Positions 44,703-54,661 are shown, numbered from the stretch's first letter. The stretch is DNA of 64,000 nt from Thermohalobaculum sp039821125 (GCA_039821125.1 JBCBOR010000017.1:1-64000); one strand, 5' to 3'. Translations and numbers: made by a program. Notes: generated by a model from the sequence alone, not told the origin.

Positions 44703-45695
44703 CTAGACCGGGTTTTGCGCGATCAGGCCACGGACGCGAAAGTCCTTGAACGCTTCGTCGAGGCAATCTTCCAGAGACCGCGGCGCAAAACCGAGCGTCT
44801 CTCGGGCTTTAGCGCTGTCAAATTTGCACCGTCGCGCAGCGATCCGCACACCGGTTAAAGGTGCCGTCGGCGGGCGCCGCGTGAGACGGGCCAGCACGGC
44901 CTCGCCCCTCGCTGCCGCAAGGGCAACACCGGTCGGGACGGTGCGTTTTGGTGCAGGCACTCCGGTCCGCTCTGCAATCATCCCGGCGAGATCACGCATG
45001 GCGATATCGTGCCCGGACAGGAGATAGCGCTCGCCCGCCACGCCCTTGGTCCGCGCCGCAAGGATCGCATCGACCACAGCCTCTGCATCCACCAGGTTCA
45101 GCACGCAATCGAGCAGAGCAGGTACCTTGCCCATCGCCAGATCGACCATCATCCGCGCGGGCGGCGTCAGCGAGACATCGCCCGCACCAATCGGCGCTGC
45201 GGGCATCACCATAACGGCGTCGATCCCGTTGGCGGCCCCTGCCTCGACGAACAGTTCCGCCTGGCGTTTTGACAGCGGGTACTGGCCAAGCAGTTGGGTC
45301 GGCGGGATCTCGACCGTCTCGTCGAGCACCCGGTTCTCGTCATGTGCGCGCCCGATGAGCGTCACGTAGCTCGAAACATGCACGATGCGCGCGCCGACCT
45401 TGCGGGCAGCGCCCAGAACCCGGCAGGTTCCGGCGGCATTGACGCGCTGATGATCGAACCGGCCCGGCGCCCACAGACCGGCAATCGCCGCGGCGTGAAT
45501 GATCGTCTCGACCCCCTGCATCGCCTCGGTCACCGCGTCTCGGTCCAGGACCGAGCCGGTGCGGCAGTCGACCGCGTCCGGCAGCGGCGTGGGATACGCA
45601 ACATCGAGGCCGCGTACCGGCGTGCCGTCGGCCACCAGCCGCCGCACCACCCGGCCGCCGAGAAAGCCGCCAGCCCCTGTGACCAGCACCGTCAT
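44703..45695 (-). CDS. hpnA: Hopanoid-associated NAD-dependent sugar epimerase/dehydratase
   Basis: 330 residues. Rossmann motif T-G-A-G-G-F-L-G-G at 6-14 and catalytic Y-P-L-S-K (extended SDR). HpnA is predicted to modify the sugar part of hopanoid headgroups. Its ATG overlaps the stop of the propeller gene by one base (TGATG), and that gene is coupled in the same way to the sulfotransferase, so all three share one mRNA. Confidence 0.88.
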   Translation of the reverse strand: MTVLVTGAGGFLGGRVVRRLVADGTPVRGLDVAYPTPLPDAVDCRTGSVLDRDAVTEAMQGVETIIHAAAIAGLWAPGRFDHQRVNAAGTCRVLGAARKVGARIVHVSSYVTLIGRAHDENRVLDETVEIPPTQLLGQYPLSKRQAELFVEAGAANGIDAVMVMPAAPIGAGDVSLTPPARMMVDLAMGKVPALLDCVLNLVDAEAVVDAILAARTKGVAGERYLLSGHDIAMRDLAGMIAERTGVPAPKRTVPTGVALAAARGEAVLARLTRRPPTAPLTGVRIAARRCKFDSAKARETLGFAPRSLEDCLDEAFKDFRVRGLIAQNPV

Positions 45696-46711
45696 CAGCC
45701 GGGCTCGCAGACCAGCAGGCCCGCGTCGCGGACCGAGCCCGCGATCAGGTGCCCATCGATCAGAACGCCAGAGGTGGCCGCGGCGAACAATGCGCCTGCA
45801 GGATCATCGAACAGGATCTCGACCCGGCCTGTCTCGGTGTTGATCCGCGCAAGACGTGAGGGCGCCGATCCCGACCAATCGTTCAGGTAGAGGCCAAGCT
45901 GCGCGAGCTTCGGATGCAGCGCAGCGATAACGGTCCCGTCCTCGGCACGGTTCAGATTGTCCGGCCCGCCCGGTAGCAAGACCTCGCGCCCATCGGTCGC
46001 GATCAGGCGATGCCCGCGCGTCTCGGCGATCCAGTCACCCTCGATCCCGTTTGGGAAGGTCAAGTTGCTGCGCACGTCCGTCAAAGCCTGCCCCGCATAC
46101 TGCACCACGCGCCCTGTGCGCGCCCCCGGCATATAGTCCGCGATCGACGGCTGGCACGCGCCGCGATCAATCGTGATCGTGAGGCTGTCGGGACCTGCGC
46201 CAGAGAAGCTGAGATCGTTGGCCCGGCAAAGCTTGTCGCCTTTCAGCCGGGTCTCCAACACCCATGTCCGCGGGCCGTGGGCACCGATCTCGATCCGCGC
46301 CTCGGCCGGGCCGGTCCGATTGATCACAGCGAGGCGATCCCCGCCGGGCGAGAGCGCGATCCCGTGCGGGCGAAACGGTGCCGTGCGCTCAGAGAGATCG
46401 ACGAGATTGGAGACCGTGATGGCCCCGCCGGCGTTCAGTTCGAACAGCGACGTCTCGTACAAGCCGCCATCGGGCAGCGCGGGATCGACCCGGTCATGGG
46501 CGGAGAACACAATCCGCCCGCCGCCCGGGACCTGCGCCAAATCCTCGATCCCGATCACCGGCTGGCCGGTCCGGCTGTCCGTCACGGCTACCCTGCGGCA
46601 GTCCTGGTGTGCAAACCGGGCCTCGAGCCGTTCGGGCGGGGCAAACAGAAAGATCCAGACAAGCGCCACAGCGACGACGAGCACCCCAAGCGCGACGATG
46701 CGGCGGATCAT
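45695..46711 (-). CDS. Membrane-anchored beta-propeller protein (paraoxonase/SMP-30-like)
   Basis: 338 residues. One N-terminal hydrophobic helix (5-24) anchors a periplasmic domain. F-R-P-H-G-I-A-L, A-N-D-L-S-F and F-P-N-G-I resemble the calcium-binding loops of paraoxonase/arylesterase propellers, so a lactonase or esterase activity is possible. Not a usual hpn gene. TGATG overlaps on both sides show coupled translation with a sulfotransferase upstream and hpnA downstream. Confidence 0.8.
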   Translation of the reverse strand: MIRRIVALGVLVVAVALVWIFLFAPPERLEARFAHQDCRRVAVTDSRTGQPVIGIEDLAQVPGGGRIVFSAHDRVDPALPDGGLYETSLFELNAGGAITVSNLVDLSERTAPFRPHGIALSPGGDRLAVINRTGPAEARIEIGAHGPRTWVLETRLKGDKLCRANDLSFSGAGPDSLTITIDRGACQPSIADYMPGARTGRVVQYAGQALTDVRSNLTFPNGIEGDWIAETRGHRLIATDGREVLLPGGPDNLNRAEDGTVIAALHPKLAQLGLYLNDWSGSAPSRLARINTETGRVEILFDDPAGALFAAATSGVLIDGHLIAGSVRDAGLLVCEPG

Positions 46712-47805
46712 CAGCCGGTCCCGGTGCCAAGCACGTCTGCATAGCCGAAATGCTCGATCCAGGCCCCCCAGCGCGCGGTGACCTTGGCGACCACCTCCGG
46801 GTCCGGTGCAAATCGGTTCTTCTGGAAGTTGCGGACACTTGCGGTGTAGTCCTCGAAGGCCGGGCGGGCAGCCTCGAACCCGTCCAGCGCCAGCCCGTCA
46901 TAGATCCGCGAGATCGCGGAGACGGGGTCTGCATCCAGTTCGGCATAAGGCAGCTCGACGAAATCAGGCGCCGAGAGATCGGCGGTATCCGCCACCAGAG
47001 CCGCCATCATCCGGTCGTAGACGCGCAGGATCGTCTCGTCGATGTCGAGCTCCTCCGGCACCTCTTGCAGCGCCATCACCCCCAGAAGCTTGGCGTAGAA
47101 ATTTCTCATGGACAGAAAGACATCCACGGGATTTCTGTGGATGTGCACGAACTTTGCATCCGGGAAGATCCGGCGCAGCATCGCGACGCGCCCGGTGTAG
47201 ACCGGGTTCTTGATCAGCAGTTGCTTGCCCTGGCTGAGCGCGATTTTGCGCAGGAAATAGCTGAAGCGGTCTTCCCAGATCGCGATCTCGTGCTCGGTGC
47301 AGCCGTCGAAGAACAGGCCGCGGTCGATCAGCCGATCGAAGGCCTTGGGAAAATAGATGCCGTGGTAGAAGGAGAGGTCGGTCATCGAGGCGATGGCGAT
47401 CTCATCCTCCTGTGGGCTGGTCGGCGTGACCGGAATGCGGTCGATCCAGCGGTGCTCGGGCAGCGCGCGCTCGAGCAGCGGGCCGAAGGCGCGGGCAATC
47501 CCGAACATGTCCCAGGGCAGGCCGACGGCGACGGGCGGAACATAGGAGAACGCACCGAGGCTCATCGTGTTATAGAGATGCGTGGTGCCCGACCGCCAGT
47601 GGCCAAGGATGAAAATCGGTTGCTTGAGATCGCCCGTTGCCGGGAGATGGCGCTCGATCAGCACGCGCTCAAGGGCCGAAGCAGGCCAGCGCCCCAGCGC
47701 TGCCCCCCAGATCGCGGCGGCATTGGTCCAGCGATCAGCACCACCACCGACGCGGAAGGCCCGCGACAGGGTGGTTAGATCAGCGCCGCTGAGAGGGTGT
47801 GCCAT
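46711..47805 (-). CDS. Sulfotransferase-family protein coupled to hpnA
   Basis: 364 residues from ATG 47805 (an in-frame start at 47841 adds 12 residues). PAPS-binding 5' loop G-H-W-R-S-G-T-T-H-L-Y (about 66-76) and 3'-phosphate-binding H-R-N-P-V-D-V-F-L-S define a sulfotransferase of the Sulfotransfer_3-like group. It would transfer sulfate from PAPS to a hydroxyl. Its stop overlaps the propeller start by one base. Operon with hpnA suggests a hopanoid or its sugar as acceptor, which would be unusual. Confidence 0.85.
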   Translation of the reverse strand: MAHPLSGADLTTLSRAFRVGGGADRWTNAAAIWGAALGRWPASALERVLIERHLPATGDLKQPIFILGHWRSGTTHLYNTMSLGAFSYVPPVAVGLPWDMFGIARAFGPLLERALPEHRWIDRIPVTPTSPQEDEIAIASMTDLSFYHGIYFPKAFDRLIDRGLFFDGCTEHEIAIWEDRFSYFLRKIALSQGKQLLIKNPVYTGRVAMLRRIFPDAKFVHIHRNPVDVFLSMRNFYAKLLGVMALQEVPEELDIDETILRVYDRMMAALVADTADLSAPDFVELPYAELDADPVSAISRIYDGLALDGFEAARPAFEDYTASVRNFQKNRFAPDPEVVAKVTARWGAWIEHFGYADVLGTGTG

Positions 47806-47973
47806 GCAATGCCCGTGGGGTCGAACAGGATGGCGGGACACCTAGTCCTCAGGATCGCGCACGGCAATAGCTTTGTCGATCAGCGCGGTCGCGGTCGCCT
47901 GCTCCCGGCCTGCGGTTCGGGTCAGAGCAAACACGGTGCCGCCGGGACGGCGTGTCCCAAAGATCTCAGGGCC

Positions 47974-50223
47974 CTATCCCGCAATCGCAGGGCGCGCGAG
48001 GATCGATCGGTGCAGCGCATCATTGGCGATCAGGCGTCCGGGAAGCCAATCCGCCAGTTCCTCCGGCGTCATCGTCGGCGCGATCGCGAGGCCCTGCAGC
48101 TCCGTAACCCCGAGCCTGCGCAGCGCCTTGATCTGCTCCTTGGTCTCGACACCCTTGCCGACCACCGACAGCCCGAGGCTTTGCCCGGCGCTGAGCGCGG
48201 CACGCACCAGCAACCCGTCCTCGTCAGACAGCACACCGTCGCGGACGCCGTTCATGACACCGCGGCTGATCTTGACCTGACTGGCGCGGGTTCGGGCCAG
48301 CAATTTGATCGCGCCCGATGCGTCGCCAAAGGAATCGACCACCGTCGGATGGCCAAGATCACGCAGCCTCTGGAGATTGGCGATCACCGCATCGGCACCG
48401 CGACCGACACAGTCGCTTTCGCTGACCTCGATCGCAAGGTTCTCCGGCGCCAACCCTGCATTGTCGATCCGCCAGTTCATCTGGTCGATCATGCCCGCCG
48501 ACAGGATCTGCGAGCGTGAGAGATTGAGATGCAGCACCGGCAGATCCTGCCCGGCCAAGCGGAATTTGCGGACCTCGTTGCAGCCGCATTCCAGGACCTG
48601 AAGCGCCAACTCATCCAGCAGCTGATACGCTTCTGCCGCGGGCAGGAACGCATCCGGCAGCATCATCCCGAGGTCGGGGTGCTGCCAGCGTGCCAGCATC
48701 TCGATCCCTGTAACGGCATCGGAGGAGACGTCGACAATCGGTTGGAAGTGAACGACAAACTCGTCGAAGGCCAAGCCACGCGTGATGTCGCGCGATATCT
48801 TGGCCTTATCCTCGCGCCGCCGCCCCATGGACGCATCAAAGAGGCGATAGTCGTTGCGACCGGTGCTCTTGACATCGCCAAGCGCGATGTCTGCCTTGTG
48901 CAGCAGGTCTTCCAGATCTGTACTCTGCGGGTCGAAGAGCTCCTGCACCGCACCGACGCTGGCACCGATGGTGCAGGGATGCTCCTCGTACATCATCGGG
49001 CTCTGAAACTGCGCGATGATCCGGGCGCCGAGCGTCTCGAGCGCGGCCTCCCCCGGAATATCCGGAAGGATGACGACGAACTCATCTCCGCCAATCCGCG
49101 CAAGAAGATCGCCGCGCCGGATCACGTTGGACATCCGGGTGCTGGCTTCTTTGAGAACAAAGTCCCCGGCATCGTGGCCGAGCGTGTCGTTGACCGTCTT
49201 GAAGTGGTCGAGGTCGATGTGCATCACCCCGAGCATGGTGCCGCCGATCCCGGGTCGCTGGCGACAGATCGAGAAAAACTCCGACAGACCGCGCCTGTTC
49301 GGCAGACCTGTCAACGCGTCCGTCAGGGCCATCTGCTCCATCGTGGCCTTCGTGTCGACCACATTGCGCATGGCCGTCCGAAACACCTCGAGGCTGCGGG
49401 ACAGATCCCCGAGTTCGTCACGGCGGGTATGGGGGCGAATGTCGACATCAAGATTGCCCTGCGCCAGCGCCCGCATCGCCAGCGAGATTTCCCGCAGCGT
49501 TGACGCGAACGACGAGGACAGAATCGCCGAGACGGCCAGGATGCCAAGGGTCAGGATCAGCATCACCACCAGCGCCACTTCCTCGCGCGCCGCGGTCTGA
49601 TCGACGATTTCCTTTGAGTTGCTGACCGCGTGTTTGTGCGCCCGGTCGAGCAGCAGGCTGAGGAAATGCGTGATCCTGCCGTTCAGTTCGATGAACTCGG
49701 CAACCTCATCGCTTTCTCCGGACAGATCGCCGTTGACGATGTCGAGCGCACGGTCATGCCACTGATCGACCACTGTGGTGATGTTGCGCAGGCTGTCCTT
49801 CGAGATGTCGTCAACGCCGAGCAGGTCAAAGCGCCGAAGCGCAAGGTGAACCCGGCTGACGTTCAGTTGCAACTCGCCCAAAAATGCGTCGCGCACCTCC
49901 GCATCGATGCCGCCGCTGCCGATGACTTGCGTGACGATCAGATTGACCCGGGTCAGGTTGGTGTTCGCGTTCATCGCGAGACCGATCACCTCGAGGCTCG
50001 TGTCCTGCGAGGCCGTGATCTCCCGATTGTCCGCATCGACCAGGTGAAGCAGGTAGGTGTCCGAGATCACGGTCACGGACCCAACCAGCAACACAGGCAT
50101 CAGGATACGCATCCGCACCCCGAAGAGCGCCGCCCTCAAAGCAGGCAGCTCGATCGCTCGTCGCCATGCGCCAAGGAGGCCAAACATGATCCGCCAAAAT
50201 TGTTCCCGTGTGGAGGCGAGCAT
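47974..50223 (-). CDS. GGDEF-EAL signalling protein with degenerate EAL domain
   Basis: 749 residues: a transmembrane helix near 38-58, periplasmic sensor helices, a second helix near 215-240, HAMP (about 235-290), GGDEF (about 300-460) with intact I-G-G-D-E-F, and EAL (about 480-735). In EAL, E-A-L reads E-M-L, D-D-F-G reads D-S-F-G, K-I-D reads K-I-S, and E-G-V-E-T reads K-G-V-E-T. Several metal ligands are therefore lost, so diguanylate cyclase activity is likely and phosphodiesterase activity unlikely. EAL may serve as a c-di-GMP or GTP sensor. Confidence 0.88.
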   Translation of the reverse strand: MLASTREQFWRIMFGLLGAWRRAIELPALRAALFGVRMRILMPVLLVGSVTVISDTYLLHLVDADNREITASQDTSLEVIGLAMNANTNLTRVNLIVTQVIGSGGIDAEVRDAFLGELQLNVSRVHLALRRFDLLGVDDISKDSLRNITTVVDQWHDRALDIVNGDLSGESDEVAEFIELNGRITHFLSLLLDRAHKHAVSNSKEIVDQTAAREEVALVVMLILTLGILAVSAILSSSFASTLREISLAMRALAQGNLDVDIRPHTRRDELGDLSRSLEVFRTAMRNVVDTKATMEQMALTDALTGLPNRRGLSEFFSICRQRPGIGGTMLGVMHIDLDHFKTVNDTLGHDAGDFVLKEASTRMSNVIRRGDLLARIGGDEFVVILPDIPGEAALETLGARIIAQFQSPMMYEEHPCTIGASVGAVQELFDPQSTDLEDLLHKADIALGDVKSTGRNDYRLFDASMGRRREDKAKISRDITRGLAFDEFVVHFQPIVDVSSDAVTGIEMLARWQHPDLGMMLPDAFLPAAEAYQLLDELALQVLECGCNEVRKFRLAGQDLPVLHLNLSRSQILSAGMIDQMNWRIDNAGLAPENLAIEVSESDCVGRGADAVIANLQRLRDLGHPTVVDSFGDASGAIKLLARTRASQVKISRGVMNGVRDGVLSDEDGLLVRAALSAGQSLGLSVVGKGVETKEQIKALRRLGVTELQGLAIAPTMTPEELADWLPGRLIANDALHRSILARPAIAG

Positions 50224-50468
50224 CAGCGCTTTTTGTTGAGAAACAGCGAACGCCTCGGGCCAACCGGGTCTTTGCCGCGAGAATTATATGTCGAGTTTTA
50301 AGAGCGGCCTTCTCACAGGCCCGGCAGATGTCGTTTTGGCCTGCTGATCTGGCGTAAACCGGCCATGCCGCCGTCAGAATACCTTCAAGTTGATCCTTGG
50401 CTTGGGCTGACCGCCATGTTTAGCTGGCCAGACAAACATAATTTGTACCTGCGGGTAGGGAGAGACAC

Positions 50469-52121
50469 ATGACCCGAAAGATGATGACCGACCGGTCGCT
50501 ACACCCATGGGCGGAAAAGATCGCCGAGGGGTTCCGGGCGGGCAAGATGGACCGCCGCGAATATCTCGCCTCGATGATGGGGCTGGGTGTGACCGCAGCG
50601 ACCGCGTTTACGATGGGCGGCATCGCCATGCCGACCCCGGCATCGGCTGATGACCACGCCAAGAAAGGCGGCACGCTGCGCATGTCGATGCTGGTCAAGG
50701 CGTTCAAGGATCCGCGCACCTTCGACTGGACCGAAATGGCCAATGTGGGCCGGCAATGCAATGAATACCTCGTACGCTGGAACGCCGATTTCACCTTCGA
50801 AGGCCAGCTCGTCGAAAGCTGGGAAGTCTCGGACGATGCCAAGAGCTACGTTCTGAACGTCCGCAAGGGCGTGAAATGGTCAAACGGCGAGGACTTCACC
50901 GCCGATGACGTGATCTTCAACATGAACCGCTGGTGCGAGTCCGAAGTCGAGGGCAACTCGATGGCCAGCCGGATGAACGCGCTGATCGACGAGGGCACCA
51001 AGAAAGCCCGCGATGGCGCAATCGAGAAAGTCGACAGCCATACGGTCAAGCTGAACCTGAACTCAGCCGACATCACGCTGATCGCGGGCATGTGCGACTA
51101 TCCCGCACTGATCATGCATTCGAGCTACGATGGCGGAACCGACCCCGCGGCAGCGCTGGCCATCGGCACCGGGCCCTATGAGCTGGTCGACTATCAGGTC
51201 GATATTCGCGCCGAAGTGAAACGCCGCGAAGGCCATGAGTGGTGGGGCGGCGAGCCCTATCTCGATGGAGCGATCTGGACGGATTACGGCACCGATCCGA
51301 CGGCCGAGATCGCGGCCTTCGAATCCGAAGAAGTCGATTGCAACTACGAGACCTCGCCGGACAGCCTCGACCAGATCGAAGCGATCGGCATCGGCACCGC
51401 CTCGATTGCGACCGGCGCCACGATTGTCGCGCGGATGAATGTCGGCAACGCGCCTTACGACAACGAGAAGGTGCGCCTTGGCATTCAGGCCTCGGTCGAC
51501 AACTCGATCGTGCTGCAACTGGGGATCAACGGCACCGGGCAACCGGCCGAAAACCACCATGTCGGCCCGATGCATATCGAATATGCCGAGTTGCCGCCCA
51601 TCGGTCGCGACGTCGAGAAATCGAAAGCGCTGTTGGCGGAAGCCGGTCACAGCGAGACCGAGTTCGAGTTGATCTCGCTGGATGACGACTGGCGCCGCAA
51701 CACCACCGATGCCATCGCCGCGCAAATGCGCGACGCCGGGATCAAGGTGAAGCGGACGATCATTCCCGGCTCGACCTTCTGGAACGACTGGACCAAGTAT
51801 CCGTTCTCGACCACCAACTGGAACCCGCGCCCGCTGGGCGTTCAGGTTCTGGCCCTTGCCTACAAGGGCGGTGTTGCGTGGAACGAAAGCGGCTACAACG
51901 ATGCCGAGTTCGATGCGCTGCTCGACGAGGCTCTGGCCACCCCGGATGTCGACAAGCGCCGCGAGATCATGGCCAAGATCCAGGCAAACCTGCAGGGATC
52001 CGGCGTCATCATCCAGCCTTTCTGGCGCAACATCTACCGCAGCGCCAACGAGACCGTGAAGGGCTATGGCGCGCACCAGGGGCGCGAGTTCCACATGGAC
52101 AAGGTGTGGCTCGACACCTGA
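50469..52121 (+). CDS. Peptide-type ABC transporter substrate-binding protein
   Basis: 550 residues, SBP family 5 (DppA/OppA-like). N-terminus has R-R-E-Y-L-A and a hydrophobic stretch ending A-S-A, a Tat-type signal. The body includes L-R-K-G-V-K-W-S-N-G-like and A-D-D-V-I-F-N-M motifs typical of the family. First gene of the operon and followed by a strong terminator, consistent with higher expression than the permeases. The ligand could be an oligopeptide or a glycoside/amine derivative. Confidence 0.92.
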   Translation: MTRKMMTDRSLHPWAEKIAEGFRAGKMDRREYLASMMGLGVTAATAFTMGGIAMPTPASADDHAKKGGTLRMSMLVKAFKDPRTFDWTEMANVGRQCNEYLVRWNADFTFEGQLVESWEVSDDAKSYVLNVRKGVKWSNGEDFTADDVIFNMNRWCESEVEGNSMASRMNALIDEGTKKARDGAIEKVDSHTVKLNLNSADITLIAGMCDYPALIMHSSYDGGTDPAAALAIGTGPYELVDYQVDIRAEVKRREGHEWWGGEPYLDGAIWTDYGTDPTAEIAAFESEEVDCNYETSPDSLDQIEAIGIGTASIATGATIVARMNVGNAPYDNEKVRLGIQASVDNSIVLQLGINGTGQPAENHHVGPMHIEYAELPPIGRDVEKSKALLAEAGHSETEFELISLDDDWRRNTTDAIAAQMRDAGIKVKRTIIPGSTFWNDWTKYPFSTTNWNPRPLGVQVLALAYKGGVAWNESGYNDAEFDALLDEALATPDVDKRREIMAKIQANLQGSGVIIQPFWRNIYRSANETVKGYGAHQGREFHMDKVWLDT

Positions 52122-52135
52122 TCTGACCTGACGAC

Positions 52136-52161
52136 AAGGGCGGCCCCGCGCCGCCCTTTTT
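52136..52161 (+). terminator. Intra-operon terminator between SBP and permease genes
   Basis: 9-bp stem AAGGGCGGC / GCCGCCCTT with a 5-nt loop, followed by TTTTT. It lies 15 bp past the substrate-binding protein stop and 60 bp before the first permease gene, the usual place for partial termination that raises SBP levels. Confidence 0.88.
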
Positions 52162-52221
52162 CTTTCCCTGCGACCGCCTGCTTGTCTCCAGACCGGTGGG
52201 ATCAGCGAAAAGGGGTCTGAC

Positions 52222-53166
52222 ATGCTGATGTTCGTCCTGAAACGGATCGGCACCATGCTGCTGACCATCGTCGTGCTGACGATGATCGTGTTCTACATGG
52301 TCAACTTGCCCGGCAATCTCGAAAAGCTGGCCAAGACCGAAGGCAACATGCGCATGACCGACGCCGAGGTCGCCACGTGGCTGGACGACCAGGGTTTCAA
52401 CCGCCCGTTCCTGACCCGCTATGGCGAGTGGATCGTCGGCACGGCGCAGGGCGACATGGGCTGGAGCCGCACCGCCCGCAAGCCGGTCTCCGAGGTCGTG
52501 GGTGAGCGCCTCGGCTATACCGGCATTCTCATGTTCTGGGTGATGATCACGATGGTGCCCATGGCGCTGATCATCGGGGTCATGGCCGGGATGCGCGAGG
52601 GATCGACGCTGGACAGGGGGCTTTCCGTCACCTCCATCGCATCGACATCCGCGCCGGAATACGTCACCGGCATTGTCTTCACCGTCATCTTTGCATCCTC
52701 ACTGGGCTGGCTGAAGGGCTCCGCTGCCACAGCGATCTCCAAGGGCGTGACGTTCGAGAACTTCACCCTGCCCGTCATCACCATGGCGCTCTATGGCATG
52801 GGCTACATCGCCCGCATGACCCGGGCGAGCATGGCCGAGGTAATGACCTCGCAATACATCCGGACGGCCCGGCTGAAGGGTCTGAACTTCCGCACGGTTG
52901 TCCTGAAGCACGCGTTGAGGAACGCGCTGATCGCCCCTTTCACGGTGATCATGCTGCAGTTCCCCTGGCTTCTGACCGGCGTCGTGATCGTCGAGACGAT
53001 GTTCAACTACAAGGGCTTCGGCTGGACGCTGGTGAACGCGGCGGGAAACAACGACATTGATCTCTTGCTGGCAATCAGTTGGGTCGCGGTGATCGTCGTC
53101 CTGCTGACACAACTGATCTCGGATATCGGATATGCGTACCTGAACCCGCGCATCCGCGTGAAGTAA
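52222..53166 (+). CDS. ABC transporter permease (DppB-type)
   Basis: 314 residues, six hydrophobic helices, with the binding-protein-dependent permease loop (A-R-L-K-G-L-N-F-R-T-V-V-L-K-H) that couples to the ATPase. N-terminal half has a periplasmic segment with G-D-M-G-W-S. Start ATG 52222 follows a AAGGGG site. Part of the five-component transporter with the permease at 53186 and the fused ATPase at 55443. Confidence 0.92.
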   Translation: MLMFVLKRIGTMLLTIVVLTMIVFYMVNLPGNLEKLAKTEGNMRMTDAEVATWLDDQGFNRPFLTRYGEWIVGTAQGDMGWSRTARKPVSEVVGERLGYTGILMFWVMITMVPMALIIGVMAGMREGSTLDRGLSVTSIASTSAPEYVTGIVFTVIFASSLGWLKGSAATAISKGVTFENFTLPVITMALYGMGYIARMTRASMAEVMTSQYIRTARLKGLNFRTVVLKHALRNALIAPFTVIMLQFPWLLTGVVIVETMFNYKGFGWTLVNAAGNNDIDLLLAISWVAVIVVLLTQLISDIGYAYLNPRIRVK

Positions 53167-53185
53167 CGGACGCCGGGGGGACGGC

Positions 53186-54397
53186 ATGGAAACCATCTCG
53201 ACACTCGAGATCATTCTCTACTCGCTGATCCGGTTCTGGCCGGTCTGGCTCGCCATGGCGCTATCGCTGGGGGCGGGTTACGTCTATCGCGAGCGGCTTG
53301 GCGTCTTCGGGCGTCTCTACGGCTCGCCGGTCGGACTGGCCGGTGTCGCCATCGTGATGTTCTGGTTCTTCACCGCGCTCTTTGCCGATTTCATTGCTGT
53401 GATGGGCCCGCTGGAGCAGAGCTTCACCTTCGGGATGAAGAAGGCCCTGCCCGGGACGATCGACAACGAGAACAACATCGTCTTCCTCTGGGGCGGCGAC
53501 AACCTGGCCCGCGATATCTTCAGCCGCATCGTCTATGGCAGCCGGATCGTTCTGATCATCGCGCCTGCCGCGACGCTGATCGCCTACATGGTCGGGTCCA
53601 CGCTGGGTCTGCCGGCCGGATACTATCTCGGCTGGATGGACACGGCGATGAGCTTTCTCGCCAACCTCGTCCTGGCCTTCCCGGTGATCCTGCTCTTCTA
53701 TCTTCTGGTGACGCCCGAGGTGCGCAACCCGGTCCCGGTCGACTTCGGCCTCTTCTCGCTGCCGTGGTCGATCCCGATCGGCATGGCGGCGCTGTTCTTC
53801 CTGTTCCCGATCATCTTTCTCTGCCTGATGTGGTGGTCGAAGTACGAGAAAGCGGGCGGGCGCCTAACCCTCTATCTCGGCCTGACCATCGGGATCGGGG
53901 TGTGGGTCTATTCGCAGACCGTGTTTGGGTTCGAATGGCTGGGGCCGTACCTGTCGCCCTTCACCCTCGATCCGAACGAGTTGAACGTGTTCGCTGCCGT
54001 GGTGCTCGGCTCCTCGCCGGGCGTCTTCCGGATCGTGCGCGGCCTGACCATGGACATCAAGACCCGGGACTATGTGGCCGCGGCCCAGACCCGGGGTGAG
54101 CGTCCCTGGTACATCATGCTGTGGGAGATCCTGCCCAACGCCCGCGGGCCGCTGATCGTCGATTTCTGCCTGCGCATCGGGTACACGACGATCCTGCTCG
54201 GCACCCTCGGCTTCTTCGGCCTCGGCCTGCAGCCGGAAAGCCCGGATTGGGGTTCGATGATCAATCATGGCCGGTCCTTCGTGCGTCTTTTCAAGACGGT
54301 GCACATCGCACTTTTCCCCGCGATTGCCCTAATGACGCTCGTTCTTGGTCTCAATCTGATGGCAGACGGGTTGCGTGAGGAAAGTCTGAAGGATTGA
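53186..54397 (+). CDS. ABC transporter permease (DppC-type) with internal extra helices
   Basis: 403 residues, about 100 longer than usual DppC (roughly 280-300). The coupling loop (A-A-Q-T-R-G-E-R-P-W-Y-I-M-L-W-E) and C-terminal helices are normal. The extra length lies between about residues 175 and 270 and adds two more hydrophobic helices (P-W-S-I-P-I-G-M-A-A-L-F and L-T-I-G-I-G-V-W-V-Y), so the topology differs from the standard type. Second permease of the operon. Confidence 0.88.
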   Translation: METISTLEIILYSLIRFWPVWLAMALSLGAGYVYRERLGVFGRLYGSPVGLAGVAIVMFWFFTALFADFIAVMGPLEQSFTFGMKKALPGTIDNENNIVFLWGGDNLARDIFSRIVYGSRIVLIIAPAATLIAYMVGSTLGLPAGYYLGWMDTAMSFLANLVLAFPVILLFYLLVTPEVRNPVPVDFGLFSLPWSIPIGMAALFFLFPIIFLCLMWWSKYEKAGGRLTLYLGLTIGIGVWVYSQTVFGFEWLGPYLSPFTLDPNELNVFAAVVLGSSPGVFRIVRGLTMDIKTRDYVAAAQTRGERPWYIMLWEILPNARGPLIVDFCLRIGYTTILLGTLGFFGLGLQPESPDWGSMINHGRSFVRLFKTVHIALFPAIALMTLVLGLNLMADGLREESLKD

Positions 54398-54400
54398 GAC

Positions 54401-54661
54401 ATGCGCACCCATATCGCTGTTGTGCTTGGCGCGACGCTGCTCGCGGCCTGCTCGACAACCATCGATCCGCGCATCGTCGTGAGCAACAACGATGCGGTGA
54501 TGATCGAGACCTACTACTCGCGCGAAGGCTCGGAAGGCGAAGTGGTTGCGGCAAAGATGGCGACCGCCTACTGCGTCGAGCGCGAGTACACCTTCGCCGA
54601 GCGCACCAAGCGCTACACCTATCAGCTTGGCACGATCACGCACGAGTTCGCCTGCAAGTAA
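54401..54661 (+). CDS. Small lipoprotein
   Basis: 86 residues. Signal sequence with lipobox L-L-A-A-C (Cys17), mature part of about 70 residues with two further Cys (C-V-E-R and F-A-C-K) that could form a disulphide. Starts 3 nt after the permease stop, so it is in the transporter operon. No family recognised. Confidence 0.75.
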   Translation: MRTHIAVVLGATLLAACSTTIDPRIVVSNNDAVMIETYYSREGSEGEVVAAKMATAYCVEREYTFAERTKRYTYQLGTITHEFACK

